Source: Paracoccaceae bacterium (GTDB lineage Bacteria; Pseudomonadota; Alphaproteobacteria; Rhodobacterales; Rhodobacteraceae). From it: a stretch of DNA of 42,903 nt. Positions 8,085-17,431 of this stretch are shown here, piece after piece. Location: positions 1-42,903 of the forward strand of contig JAIXPH010000057.1 in assembly GCA_027486345.1 (NCBI GenBank), read 5' to 3'. Numbering within the stretch: position 1 is the first letter of the stretch; the number at the start of each line of letters is the position of its first letter. Below the pieces are notes generated by a model. The model did no database searches. It was given only the letters and a program-made list of their open reading frames with translations, and was not told the origin of the DNA. Made by a program: the position numbers and the translations under genes.

Positions 8085-8098
8085 GGGCTATCCTTGGC

Positions 8099-9193
8099 TT
8101 AAAGAAACAAGTCATTTACCGACATCAGTGCGCCGATGACCAAGTAGATCAGACTTCCCACTGCTATCGAAATGATCAGGATCAAGGCGGGCTCCAGCAG
8201 GGCCAGCGACCGGTCCAGCGCAGAGCGGGTCTTTTCCTCGAAGATCGCGGCGGCGTGTGACAGGCTTTGGCCCAGACTGCCGGTTTCCTGTCCCACCTTC
8301 ATCAGGCTGGCCAGCAGCGGAGGGACGGAGGCATCCTCGCGCAGGGGGACGGTGACATCCACGCCTTCGCGCAGGGCGTTTTCCATGCGTTTCAGCAGGG
8401 CGACAAGCGCGGGGGCCGGTGTGGCGCGACGGGCCAGACGCAGCGCCTCGTCCAAGGGCAAACCCGCCTCGATCAGCATGGCAAGCGTCCGGGTCAGTTC
8501 GGCCAGCCGCGCCTGACGGATCAGCCCGCCGATCACGGGCAGGCGGACGGCGGTCTCGGTGAGGGCAAGCCGGACGCGCGGTCTGGCCAGAACGGCGGAC
8601 ATCGCCGCCATCAGGCCCAGCGCCCCGAGCATCGTCACCACCCCATGCGCGGCGATCCAGTCCGACAGCGCAATGACCTGCCGGATCGCACGGTCCGACC
8701 CGCCCGGAGCCGGGGTTTCAGGCAGGATGGCGCGGAGTTGTGGCAACACCGCAAAGACGATCAAGGCGACGGCTGCCAGCGCCACAAGCAGCAGGAAGGC
8801 GGGGTAGATCATCGCGCTGCTCACCCGCTTGCGCCACTCCGCCGCCCGCGCCCGCCCCTCATGCAGCCGCGCCATCACCATCGGCAGGGTCCCGGCCCGT
8901 TCTGCCATGGCCACCAGACGCAGGTAGGTTTCGGGAAACGTATCCCCCTGATGTCCCATCGCCTCGGCCAGAGAACTGCCAGCGCGCAGGTCGGCGCGCA
9001 TGCCGCGCAGCGCGGGGGCCATTGCACCGGTTCCAGCCTCGGTCAGCAACAGGTCAATGGCCCGGCCCAGCGGGACCTCGGATCGCAGCATCCACGCCAA
9101 TTCCTGCGTGAAGAGCGTGATCTCAGCCTCTGACGGACGCAGGCCCCGGCGCGTCAGCCGCGCAAGCAGGGCCGGGAGGCCAAGGTCAGTCAT
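8099..9193 (-). CDS. gspF: T2SS inner-membrane platform protein GspF
   Basis: A 364-residue polytopic platform protein with two tandem T2SSF domains (about 30-150 and 230-350) and three expected membrane helices near 130-155, 180-200 and 335-360. GspF contacts GspE and GspL and is thought to couple ATP hydrolysis to pseudopilus growth. The conserved FTQELAWMLRSEVPL and VGQETGSLGQ segments open and mark the domains. The ATG at 9191-9193 overlaps gspE by 8 bases. It is somewhat shorter than the usual 400 residues because the N-terminal extension is trimmed. Confidence 0.93.
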   Translation of the reverse strand: MTDLGLPALLARLTRRGLRPSEAEITLFTQELAWMLRSEVPLGRAIDLLLTEAGTGAMAPALRGMRADLRAGSSLAEAMGHQGDTFPETYLRLVAMAERAGTLPMVMARLHEGRARAAEWRKRVSSAMIYPAFLLLVALAAVALIVFAVLPQLRAILPETPAPGGSDRAIRQVIALSDWIAAHGVVTMLGALGLMAAMSAVLARPRVRLALTETAVRLPVIGGLIRQARLAELTRTLAMLIEAGLPLDEALRLARRATPAPALVALLKRMENALREGVDVTVPLREDASVPPLLASLMKVGQETGSLGQSLSHAAAIFEEKTRSALDRSLALLEPALILIISIAVGSLIYLVIGALMSVNDLFL

Positions 9194-10766
9194 CCTGCAC
9201 CACCCGCACCACCTCGGCGATACTGGTGCGCCCGTCCAGAACCTGCCGCAGGCCGTCGGCCAGCAAGGGCACCATTCCTTGCGCCAGTGCCGCCTGATGC
9301 AGCGCGGCCGTGCCAGCGCCATCCAGCAAGGCTTTGCGAAGCGTCTCGCCCAGCGTCAGCACCTCAAATATCGCGGCGCGACCGAAATAGCCGGTGCCGC
9401 CGCATTGGTTGCACCCCCCGGCCTGCCACAGCGGCGGCACCTCTGCGCCCCCCCCTGCCCGCGCGAGAATTGCGGGGGGAAACGGCAGGGAAACCGTCGG
9501 ATCAGGACGGCGGCAGTGGCGGCACAATTGTCGCACAAGGCGTTGCCCGATGCTCAACCGCAAGGTGGCGGCCAGCAAGTAGCGCTCGATCCCCATCTCC
9601 GTCAGGCGCACCACCGCGCCTGCGGCAGAGTTGGTGTGCAGGGTCGTCAGCACCAGATGGCCCGTCAGTGCCGCCTGAACCGTGATGGCCGCCGTTTCGC
9701 GATCCCGCACCTCGCCCACCAGCAGCACATCCGGGTCCGCGCGCATGAAGGCCCGCAGGCCCGCGGCAAAGGTCAGCCCGATCGGCGCGTTGACCTGCAC
9801 CTGCGAGATGCCGGGGATCTGATATTCAACCGGGTCTTCGATCGAGATGATTTTGCGCGTCGGCACGTTCAGCGCAGCCGTCGCCGAGGCAAGCGTGGTC
9901 GTTTTGCCGCAGCCTGTCGGCCCGGTGACAAGGATCAGGCCGTTGCTGTGGTCCAGCGCCTGCCGAAAGGCCTGTTCGGCATCCGCCGTCAAGCCAAGCT
10001 GGTTCAGCATTGGAAGCTGTGCCTGTCCTGCCAGCAGACGCAGCGTGGCGCCCTCGCCTTCGATCATCGGCAAGGTGGCACAACGAATATCGGTTTTCTG
10101 CCCCGCGATCACGGTGCGGATTTGTCCGTCCTGCGCCAATCTGCGTTCCGCGATGTTCAATCCGGCAAGGATTTTCAACCGCGCCACCAGCGCGCGCCCT
10201 GTCGCCGCCGGCACGGTCATCACCAGCCGCAGCATGCCATCGACACGCTGCCGCACAGCCATCTGCTGCGCACCCGGTTCAAAATGGATGTCGGTCGCGC
10301 GCGCCTCGACCGCGCGGGACAGGATACGGTCAAGCAATGCGACGGTCGGCGCGTCAAGCGCCGAGTCGTCGGCCCCGTCCGCTTCGGATGGTAACGACGG
10401 ATCAGTGGGCAGGACCGGCGCACGGTCCACCAGACCGTCAATCCGCGCCACAAGGGCCGGGATCGAGGCGATGACAGGCGCTATCGGTCGGCCCAGCGCC
10501 CTCGACAAGGCCGCGCGCTGGATGTGGTCATCCGGGTTGGTCATGGCCACCCGCTCTGCCCCGGTGACGGGATCGACGCCAAGGGGCAGCATCATCGCGG
10601 TCCGCAGAAAGCGCAGGGACAGGTCAGGTGGCAGCAGGATCTGATCCGGCCAGTCCCCTTCGGCCATCAGGGAAAGGCCCGCGCGGGCCGCCACGCGCCG
10701 TGCCTCGGCCAAGGGGTCGTCGATGACGCCAGCCGCGCTGAGCTGCGGGGTGGCCGTTTCGGTCAT
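9186..10766 (-). CDS. gspE: T2SS secretion ATPase GspE
   Basis: A 526-residue hexameric ATPase energising pseudopilus assembly in the cytoplasm. The N-terminal GspL-binding region (about 1-110) is followed by the ATPase core. Visible motifs are Walker A GPTGCGKT (282-289), the Asp box around IISIEDPVEY (306-315), Walker B LLVGEVRD (348-355) and the His box LTTLHTN (373-379). A tetracysteine zinc site (Cys415, Cys418, Cys452, Cys455) separates GspE from retraction ATPases such as PilT. The ATG overlaps the gspD stop by 4 bases. Confidence 0.96.
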   Translation of the reverse strand: MTETATPQLSAAGVIDDPLAEARRVAARAGLSLMAEGDWPDQILLPPDLSLRFLRTAMMLPLGVDPVTGAERVAMTNPDDHIQRAALSRALGRPIAPVIASIPALVARIDGLVDRAPVLPTDPSLPSEADGADDSALDAPTVALLDRILSRAVEARATDIHFEPGAQQMAVRQRVDGMLRLVMTVPAATGRALVARLKILAGLNIAERRLAQDGQIRTVIAGQKTDIRCATLPMIEGEGATLRLLAGQAQLPMLNQLGLTADAEQAFRQALDHSNGLILVTGPTGCGKTTTLASATAALNVPTRKIISIEDPVEYQIPGISQVQVNAPIGLTFAAGLRAFMRADPDVLLVGEVRDRETAAITVQAALTGHLVLTTLHTNSAAGAVVRLTEMGIERYLLAATLRLSIGQRLVRQLCRHCRRPDPTVSLPFPPAILARAGGGAEVPPLWQAGGCNQCGGTGYFGRAAIFEVLTLGETLRKALLDGAGTAALHQAALAQGMVPLLADGLRQVLDGRTSIAEVVRVVQDD

Positions 10767-12781
10767 TGCCCGCCCATCATCGTCATCTTGCGACGAATTT
10801 CCTGCGCCACCGTCGAGGCGTCCTGCTGATCACGGATGACATGGGGCGTGATGAACACGACCAGTTCGGTGCGGGTCGTCTCCGCACTCCGATGGCCGCC
10901 CAGCAGTCGGGTCAGGGCGTCGCCCCCTTTGCTGCCGGTGCTTTGGGTGGACATCAGCCCGCCCAAGGCGACCGTCTGGCCATCATAAACCGCCACCCGC
11001 GTCGTGATCGACCGCTGGCGCAGGGTCGGCGTCAATGTGGCCTGCCCATTGGTCTGGCCGACAACCGCGGACAGTTCCTGCTTGACCTGAAGGTTGACCA
11101 GATCAGAGCCGCTGACCTGCGGGGTCACGCGCAGAATGACCCCCGCATCCCGATATTCGACGGAATTGACCGTTGGCGCATTCGCATCGGTGGTCGCCTG
11201 CACCTGCTGGGTGACGATGGGCACCTGTTCGACCACCTTGATCTCGGCCTGTTCGTTTTCAAAGGCCGAGACCGAGGGGGCCGAGACGACCTTGACATCG
11301 GTCACCTGCGACAGGCTGTCGATGATCACGCGCGGATCGGTGTTGCGGCCAAGCACAAGGTTGACCCCCGGCAGGGTCGGGGTCAGGGCCGCTGTGGAGT
11401 CCGTGCCGGCGATCAGGCTAGCCTCGGCATCCTGCAGATAGGCCTGCACACCCATCCGCGTGGCCTTGTTCAACGTCACTTCCACCAGCATCACGTCGAT
11501 GGAGACCTGAACCGGTGCGGTATCAATTGCCGCCAGCAAGGCCAGCGCTTCCCGCCGGATCGGGGCAGGTGCCCGGATGATGATGGTATTGTCGGCGTCG
11601 TTGGGTGTGAAATGGACCGAAGACCCCGCCGATCCGCCGATGTCCAGCGCGGAAGGCAGGCCCTGATCCGGCGCGCTGACCGCCAAGGCTCCGTCTGCTG
11701 CGGCCTCGGCACCACCCGCGGCAGGCGCCTCTTGCGCCGCGGCACCACCACTATCCCCAAGGGTCGCCATCAGCACCGATGCCAGAGAGGATGCCGTGGA
11801 AAACTGGACCTGATAAACCTCGATATCACTGCCCCCGGCCCCACCGGTCTGGTCCAGACGTCGCACCCATTCCATCGCCCGCGCGACCTCGCCTCGGCTG
11901 GAGGCGCGGATGATCAGGGCGTTTGACCGGTCCAGCACCAGAACCTGCCAATCCGCCGCCTCGGCACCGCTGTCCTGCACGGCGCGCAATTCGGCGGCGA
12001 CGCTGGCCGCCGCTGCCGATTGTAGAAAGGCGATGCCAGAGGTCGGGCTTGCCATGAACGGGGTGTCCAGCGAGCCGATCAGGGCCGCCAGATCCGACCG
12101 TTCGGCGCTGTTGCCCCGAATGAGGATCATGTCGCCGTCGGGCGCGGCACGAAGGGCGCCCTCGGGGGCGGCGAAACCGTCCAGCAAGGCCAGCATCCTG
12201 TCCGCGCTCACCCGGCCGAGCGGCACGGCCGTCAGGCCGTAGCCATCGGCGGACAATCGGGAGGTTGGCCCCTCCCCGCCGTTCGGCGTGATCCGGTAGC
12301 CCTCTGCGGCGTCGATCAGCGCAAGACCGTTGGTTTCAAGGGCGGCCTCGAACAAGCCAACAAGCCTGTCCTGCGCCACCGGCCCGCCGGTGGCCAGGGT
12401 CACGGTGCCTTCGACACCGGGATCAATGACGTAGGGCAAGCGCAAGACCTGACCGAACAGCGACTCCGCCGCTGCCTGAACGGACACACCTTGCAGGTTC
12501 ACCGTGTAGCCGGGACCGGCGGGCTGAATGCCCTCCGCAACCTCATGCTGCGTCCCCGCCTCATCGAAATAGGCGATCCGGGTGGCCGCCACACCGGGCG
12601 AGGTTCGACCGGCGCTCGCCGATCCCGCGCGCGGGGAAAGATCAAGGCGCGCCAGAACGTCACCGTCTTCCTTGGCCGTCGGCACGCAGCCGACAAGAAG
12701 ACCAAGGACGGTCAAGGCGGCGACAGTGTGGCGACGGTGGCGCTGAAGACCAAGGGACCTGAGCGAGGAGAAAATTGACAA
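10763..12781 (-). CDS. gspD: T2SS outer-membrane secretin GspD (lipoprotein-type signal)
   Basis: This 672-residue secretin forms the outer-membrane channel. An N0 domain and N1-N3 repeats (about 70-400) precede the C-terminal secretin domain with VILRVTPQVSGSDLVNL and YDGQTVALGGLMS. A Gly/Ala/Ser-rich linker near 340-370 is the usual N3 loop. The N-terminus carries a basic region, a hydrophobic stretch and the lipobox LVGC, so it is probably a lipoprotein. This could explain the absence of a pilotin gene. The start is uncertain: TTG at 12779-12781 gives a natural 32-residue signal, whereas GTG at 12848-12850 would add 23 residues. It is the first gene of the operon; the 196-bp upstream region is AT-rich at 12889-12945 and likely holds the promoter. 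Confidence 0.92.
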   Translation of the reverse strand: MSIFSSLRSLGLQRHRRHTVAALTVLGLLVGCVPTAKEDGDVLARLDLSPRAGSASAGRTSPGVAATRIAYFDEAGTQHEVAEGIQPAGPGYTVNLQGVSVQAAAESLFGQVLRLPYVIDPGVEGTVTLATGGPVAQDRLVGLFEAALETNGLALIDAAEGYRITPNGGEGPTSRLSADGYGLTAVPLGRVSADRMLALLDGFAAPEGALRAAPDGDMILIRGNSAERSDLAALIGSLDTPFMASPTSGIAFLQSAAAASVAAELRAVQDSGAEAADWQVLVLDRSNALIIRASSRGEVARAMEWVRRLDQTGGAGGSDIEVYQVQFSTASSLASVLMATLGDSGGAAAQEAPAAGGAEAAADGALAVSAPDQGLPSALDIGGSAGSSVHFTPNDADNTIIIRAPAPIRREALALLAAIDTAPVQVSIDVMLVEVTLNKATRMGVQAYLQDAEASLIAGTDSTAALTPTLPGVNLVLGRNTDPRVIIDSLSQVTDVKVVSAPSVSAFENEQAEIKVVEQVPIVTQQVQATTDANAPTVNSVEYRDAGVILRVTPQVSGSDLVNLQVKQELSAVVGQTNGQATLTPTLRQRSITTRVAVYDGQTVALGGLMSTQSTGSKGGDALTRLLGGHRSAETTRTELVVFITPHVIRDQQDASTVAQEIRRKMTMMGGQ

Positions 12782-13046
12782 GGGACGTTCCGTCAATGAA
12801 AGCAGGACCGGGACAGCAAGACCTGAGGGGACCAAAGGCAACCCGGCCACCTCATTGCTGTGTCAGGCAGCAAGCAGTGCGCCGTCAATCTTCAATTTGA
12901 TAAGTTATTGATGGAAAAAAGATGTCTATAACGAAAGTTGCACGAAGAAACGGCACGGCAATTGCGCTGAACGGGCCAGCGCGGCTGTCGCAAGCACGGG
13001 GCGATGGCTCAGACCACGCGGGGCGACTGGCCCCGGAAAGGGGCGC

Positions 13047-13616
13047 TCAATGCGGGGCCTTGTCTTCGCCCAGCAAAGGGGTGTTCAGCAGATCTTCGAC
13101 CAGCACGCTGACCAATTGCCCCCGGCCCTGAACGCCCGCCTTGCGGTAAATGGCGTTCAGGTGCGATTTCACCGTGCCTTCTGTCGATTTCCGCATCGCG
13201 GCGGTTTCCGCGATCGAAAACCCCTTGATCGTGAAGGTGGCCACATCGATCTCAGCCGATGTCAGGGACCACTGACGGAAGTAACTGGCCATGAGGTCGC
13301 TGAGCACACCGCTGGCCGCCGTGAGACTGCGCGTCATATCTTCTTGTTTTCGCAGCAGTCGGCTGACCCAATGCACGCCAAAAAAGGCCCCGATGAACAA
13401 ACCCAGGGTGGCGGTCAGTTCCAGCCCAAGGTGGAAAATGTCGCGCTGCGTGGACCAGAGTTCAAGGATGATGTCGACAGTGAACACCAGAGTGCAGGCA
13501 CATTGGCACACAGCAAGGGCCACAAAGGCGAATGGGACCCGCAGATGGGCCGCTTTCCGGCGTGACCCCATGCTCAAGGCGTCTGCGCTCTGCCCTGCGT
13601 CGCCGTCTTGTGACAT
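13047..13616 (-). CDS. Membrane-anchored LuxR-type HTH regulator
   Basis: A 189-residue protein with two predicted membrane helices (about 27-50 and 63-86), a short helical linker and a C-terminal LuxR/GerE-type helix-turn-helix (about 116-177, with TEGTVKSHL as recognition helix). It has no receiver or autoinducer-binding domain, so it would bind DNA from the inner membrane. The signal it senses is unknown. The ATG at 13614-13616 is preceded by AGGGGG at good spacing. It lies between the T2SS operon (same strand, 197 bp downstream) and the divergent GH16 gene, making either a plausible target (inference). Confidence 0.8.
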   Translation of the reverse strand: MSQDGDAGQSADALSMGSRRKAAHLRVPFAFVALAVCQCACTLVFTVDIILELWSTQRDIFHLGLELTATLGLFIGAFFGVHWVSRLLRKQEDMTRSLTAASGVLSDLMASYFRQWSLTSAEIDVATFTIKGFSIAETAAMRKSTEGTVKSHLNAIYRKAGVQGRGQLVSVLVEDLLNTPLLGEDKAPH

Positions 13617-14053
13617 ATGACCCCCTGCAAATGGTCTGCGGCTTTGATGCAAAATGCACGGTCAACTCTGTGAGACTATCGCAAAACACCGAAATAACAG
13701 GACGAAATAATATATCCTTAAGTCAAAGACCCGATCTAAAGCATATTTTCTGCGTCGATCGCATTTGCACAATTGACGTGTTTCTGAGCCTTTTCCGAGA
13801 GCGGGGCAAGGTCGCAAATCGCAGCCCGACCAACCTCATAATGGGAATACTTGATCGCGCCGCAAGAACCTTCTGGCGGGCAGCACGGGCATAGACTGCG
13901 CCAATTGGGTCACCGCGCGCCTTCCAGATCGCCTGCCCGGCGCAACGACGCCGCCTGATGCATACCCCAAGATCCGCGCAGAAAGCGCCACCGAAGCGGA
14001 ACCCGGCGACGCCGGGCGGCGCTTGCCCTCGTGCACAGCATCAAGGGGCGAAG
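13617..14053. other. Intergenic region between the HTH regulator and the GH16 gene
   Basis: These 437 bp separate two divergent genes. The stretch 13690-13790 is markedly AT-rich for this genome (for example ataatatat near 13708), which suits a two-way promoter and operator region. The right-hand 200 bp are GC-rich and include a 6-bp stem with a 3-nt loop at 14002-14016. I see no convincing gene, RNA or clear -35/-10 pair. Confidence 0.5.
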
Positions 14054-14941
14054 ATGGCGCGGATTTTCCGGCAGGTGATCACGGCAGCGGGGTTGGCCTT
14101 CGCGGTGCCGCTCTGGACCGAGGCAAGGGCGCAAGGCGTTTCCCCCGCTCCTGCCGCGTTCATGGATGAATTCGACACGCTGGACCCGGTCCGATGGCTG
14201 GTTTCGGATGGCTGGACCAACGGGGCGCACCAGAACTGCCTTTGGACGGCGGACAGTGTCCGCATCGGCGGAGGCCTCCTGCGACTGACGCTGTCGGACC
14301 GGCCCGCAGGCGGCCAGCCCTTTTCCTGCGCCGAGGTGCAGTCCAACGCCCGCTACGGTTTTGGCACCTTCGAGGCGCGGATGCGCGTGCCCTTCCACTC
14401 TGGCACCAATGCCAATTTCTTCACCTTCATCGGGGCGCAGCAGAAGGTCCCGCACAACGAGATCGACTTCGAGTTCATCGCCAAGGACGGGCCGGTGCTG
14501 CAAACCAACCTGTTTCTGAACGGTCAGGGCGGGCGGGAACAACTGCACCGCCAAAGCGGCGACTGGGCGTTTCGCAACTATGCCGTGGTCTGGATGCCGG
14601 GTCTGGTGCAATGGTTCACCGACGGTCAGTTGGTGCGCGAAATCCGGGGGGCGGAGGTGCCCTCGGCACCGCAAAAGGTGTTCTTCTCGCTTTGGTCCAC
14701 CGGCACCTTGACCGACTGGCTGGGGCCGCTGATCTATCCCCGCCAACCGATCACGCTGGAGGTGGACCGCTTCGCCTATACGCCGCAAGGCGCGCCTTGT
14801 GCCTTTGACGGCGCCTTGGCCTGTGTGCGCCCGATGGTTCCGGGTGCCGAAGCGGTGCCAGACCTGCCCGCGCCAGAGGCCGCGCCCGCGCCGCCCTCGC
14901 CCCTCGCCCTGCCGCTGGAGGAGACACCCCCCTTGCCCTGA
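14054..14941 (+). CDS. Exported GH16 family glycoside hydrolase
   Basis: A 295-residue secreted enzyme predicted to cleave beta-1,3/1,4-glucans or an exopolysaccharide, similar in type to ExoK. A Sec signal peptide spans about 1-27, ending ARAQG. The GH16 active site is NEIDFEF, with Glu136 as nucleophile, Asp138 as helper and Glu140 as acid/base. The family's concanavalin-like fold extends to about 255. A Pro/Ala-rich tail of about 35 residues follows. AAGGGG precedes the ATG at 14054; an earlier in-frame start would hide the signal peptide. The neighbouring T2SS and regulator suggest it could be T2SS cargo, but nothing in the sequence proves this. Confidence 0.88.
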   Translation: MARIFRQVITAAGLAFAVPLWTEARAQGVSPAPAAFMDEFDTLDPVRWLVSDGWTNGAHQNCLWTADSVRIGGGLLRLTLSDRPAGGQPFSCAEVQSNARYGFGTFEARMRVPFHSGTNANFFTFIGAQQKVPHNEIDFEFIAKDGPVLQTNLFLNGQGGREQLHRQSGDWAFRNYAVVWMPGLVQWFTDGQLVREIRGAEVPSAPQKVFFSLWSTGTLTDWLGPLIYPRQPITLEVDRFAYTPQGAPCAFDGALACVRPMVPGAEAVPDLPAPEAAPAPPSPLALPLEETPPLP

Positions 14942-14990
14942 GCGGTCATGGCGTGATCCTCTGGCGATCCGCGCCCCGAGGAACGTCCAG

Positions 14991-16109
14991 ATGCCGCCTG
15001 TCCCGCCGCCTTCGCCCCGTGACCACAGTCCGGGCGCACCTGCCCCCCGCGCCCGTGATCTGGGGCTGCCCTTTCCCGGAACACCGGGACCGTGGAACGC
15101 CCTCACCGATGTGCCCGGCGTCCGGGTCGGGTTCTGCACGCTGACCGATCCGGCGCAAAGGATGCGGACCGGGGTCACGGCCATCCTGCCCCGCGCCGAT
15201 GCCGGAACACCGATCCCGATGCGCGCCGGTCACTTCACCCTGAACGGCAATGGCGAGATGACGGGCACCCATTGGATTGACGATTCCGGTCAGTTCATCG
15301 GCCCGATCTGCCTGACCAACACCCATGCCGTCGGCGCGGTGCATCACGGCGTGACACGCTGGATGATGCGCCATTATGCGGACTGGTTCCAAGGCCAGCA
15401 TGCGTGGGCCATGCCCGTGGTGGCGGAAACCTATGACGGGGTGCTGAACGACATCACCGCCCTGCATGTCACGCCCGACCATGCCGAGGCCGCGATCAAC
15501 GCCGCCACCTCCGGACCATTGGCCGAAGGCTCGGTGGGCGGCGGCAACGGCATGATCGCCTATGAGTTCAAGGCCGGGACCGGCACCTCCTCGCGCCGGG
15601 TGACGGTGGGCGGGCGCGACTACCTGCTGGGCGCTTTGGTGCAGGCCAATCATGGACGCCGGCCATGGCTGCGCGTCTTGGGTGTGCCGGTGGGGGAAGT
15701 GATGCCCAAAGGCAGCTTTGCCCAGCGCGAGCAGGGCTCGATCATCGTGATCCTCGCCACCGATGCGCCGATGTCAGCGCTGTCGCTGCGCCATCTCGCG
15801 CGGCGGGCGGCTTTGGGCATCGGGCGCGGAGGCACGCCGGGCGGGCAGTCGTCGGGCGACATTTTCCTCGCCTTTTCCACCGCACCACCCGATGCGCGGC
15901 CAGACCCCGACAGCCCGATCTTGCACCGGCAGGAACTCGACGACGCCGCCATCGACCCCTTCTACCTTGCGGCGGTCGAGGCGGTGGAGGAGTCCGTCAT
16001 CAATGCAATCGTAGCCGGAGAGGACTGTATCGCCGTCAAACCCGAAGGGCTGCTTGTGCCGGGCATAGATCGCGCGGCACTCGCCGCCTTGTTTGCGGCG
16101 CGGGATTAA
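14991..16109 (+). CDS. P1/DmpA-family (S58) aminopeptidase
   Basis: A 372-residue member of the DmpA/BapA N-terminal nucleophile family, which self-cleaves into two chains and removes N-terminal residues or beta-amino acids from peptides. The cleavage site appears at Gly249-Ser250 (EQGSIIVILATDAP), giving Ser250 as N-terminal nucleophile, the same number as in DmpA. Asn220 and Tyr148 match the oxyanion and accessory residues. No signal peptide is visible; a Pro-rich N-terminus precedes the conserved domain. The ATG at 14991 has GAGGAA upstream. It follows the GH16 gene by 49 bp and converges on pepT, the two stop codons sharing TTAA. Confidence 0.88.
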   Translation: MPPVPPPSPRDHSPGAPAPRARDLGLPFPGTPGPWNALTDVPGVRVGFCTLTDPAQRMRTGVTAILPRADAGTPIPMRAGHFTLNGNGEMTGTHWIDDSGQFIGPICLTNTHAVGAVHHGVTRWMMRHYADWFQGQHAWAMPVVAETYDGVLNDITALHVTPDHAEAAINAATSGPLAEGSVGGGNGMIAYEFKAGTGTSSRRVTVGGRDYLLGALVQANHGRRPWLRVLGVPVGEVMPKGSFAQREQGSIIVILATDAPMSALSLRHLARRAALGIGRGGTPGGQSSGDIFLAFSTAPPDARPDPDSPILHRQELDDAAIDPFYLAAVEAVEESVINAIVAGEDCIAVKPEGLLVPGIDRAALAALFAARD

Positions 16110-17347
16110 TCCGCCTTCGCCACCATTCGGGCGATCCGCAGCACCACCTGCATCGCTGCCGCCATATCCTGCACCGAGACCCATTCCAGCGGTCCGTGGA
16201 TTTCCTGCATGCCGGTAAAGACATTGGGACAGGGCACCCCCATTTCCGTCAGGCGCGAGCCATCGGTGCCGCCCCGGATGGGAACCGACACCGGCTCCAT
16301 CCCGCAGGCGCGCACGGCCTCTTGCGCAAGCGTGACAGGCGTCATGTCCTTTTCCAGCCAATAGCGCATGTTGCGGTATTGCGGGCGGATCTCGCAGGTG
16401 ATGACGGCCCGCGGCTCTGTCGCGGCCACCGCCGCGCAAACCTGACGCAGAAGGTCACCCTTGGCCGCCAAACCATCGAGTTCGAAATCCCGCAGGATGA
16501 ATTTCAGCGTGGCCTCTGCGGCACCGCCCTGCATGTCGTACAGGTGCAGGAACCCTTCGCGCCCCTCGGTCAATTCGGGGACCAGAGTCGCTTGTGGGAG
16601 GGTCTGCACGATCTTGGCTGCCAGATGCAGCGCGTTGACCAGCTTGCCCTTGGCATAGCCGGGATGGGCCGACACCCCCGTGATCCGCACCACCGCGCCA
16701 TCAGCGGAGAAACTTTCAAACTCGATCTCGCCCGCGCGGCCGCCATCCAGCGTGTAGGCGAAATCCGCCGCCAGATCGGCGGGCAGACGCGGGTCAACCC
16801 CGCGGCCAATCTCCTCATCCGGGGTAAAGGCCAGCCGGATCGTGCCATGCGGGATGTCCGGATTGGTGAGCAGATGACGCGCGGCGGTCATCAGGATCGC
16901 CACCCCGGCCTTGTCATCCGCGCCCAAAAGCGTGGTGCCAGAGGCCGTCACAATGTCATGCCCCAGCTTTTCCGCCAGATAGGGCGAATTGGCGGGCGAC
17001 AGTTTCAACTCCGGCGCATCGGCAAAGGTGATGTCCCCGCCATTGTAGCCGCGATGCACCACGGGCTTGACCCCGACGGCGTGATAGGCGGGCGCGGTAT
17101 CGACATGGGCCAGAAAGCCCACCACAGGCGCAGGCGTATGGACTGTGGCCGGGATCGTCGCCAGCACCACGCCATAATCGGTCAGCCGCACATCCGCCGC
17201 GCCCATCGCCGAGAGTTCCGCCACCAGCATCCGCGACAGGTCCAACTGGATCGCGGTCGAAGGCTGGCTGGCCGCCGTTTCATCGCTCTGCGTGTCCACC
17301 TTGCAATAGCGGATCAGGCGGTCTTCCAACTCGGCGTCATGGGTCAT
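16106..17347 (-). CDS. pepT: Peptidase T (tripeptide aminopeptidase)
   Basis: A 413-residue M20-family zinc aminopeptidase that releases the N-terminal residue from tripeptides in the cytoplasm. Metal ligands and catalytic residues are visible: His81 and Asp83 (AHVDTAP), Asp144 (LGADDKAG), Glu178-Glu179 (TPDEEIG), Asp201 (LDGG) and the C-terminal His in FTGMQEIHGP. Length agrees with PepT (about 408). GGAG precedes the ATG at 17345-17347. A good promoter-like sequence lies just upstream. The stop codon overlaps that of the convergent DmpA-like gene. Confidence 0.95.
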   Translation of the reverse strand: MTHDAELEDRLIRYCKVDTQSDETAASQPSTAIQLDLSRMLVAELSAMGAADVRLTDYGVVLATIPATVHTPAPVVGFLAHVDTAPAYHAVGVKPVVHRGYNGGDITFADAPELKLSPANSPYLAEKLGHDIVTASGTTLLGADDKAGVAILMTAARHLLTNPDIPHGTIRLAFTPDEEIGRGVDPRLPADLAADFAYTLDGGRAGEIEFESFSADGAVVRITGVSAHPGYAKGKLVNALHLAAKIVQTLPQATLVPELTEGREGFLHLYDMQGGAAEATLKFILRDFELDGLAAKGDLLRQVCAAVAATEPRAVITCEIRPQYRNMRYWLEKDMTPVTLAQEAVRACGMEPVSVPIRGGTDGSRLTEMGVPCPNVFTGMQEIHGPLEWVSVQDMAAAMQVVLRIARMVAKAD

Positions 17348-17369
17348 GGGGTGCTCCGGTTTTCCCCGG

Positions 17370-17398
17370 ATCAGGCGGCGAGCACCAGGGAATGTCAA
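17370..17398 (-). promoter_or_regulatory. Predicted sigma-70-type promoter of pepT
   Basis: On the minus strand a perfect TTGACA (17393-17398) is followed after exactly 17 bp by CCTGAT (17370-17375). The -10 box is weak but spacing and position suit pepT, giving a leader of only about 15 nt. Confidence 0.5.
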
Positions 17399-17431
17399 GC
17401 CGCGCGCCCTTTCCGTTGCCCCGCTTTGCTC

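Noticed and set aside
9000-10394. A 464-codon plus-strand open frame opposite gspE and gspF
   Set aside because: GspE motifs are intact on the minus strand; the plus frame has none.
12851-13046. Promoter TATAGA near 12926 for the gsp operon
   Set aside because: The -10-like box has no acceptable -35 at 16-18 bp, so I only note the region as AT-rich.
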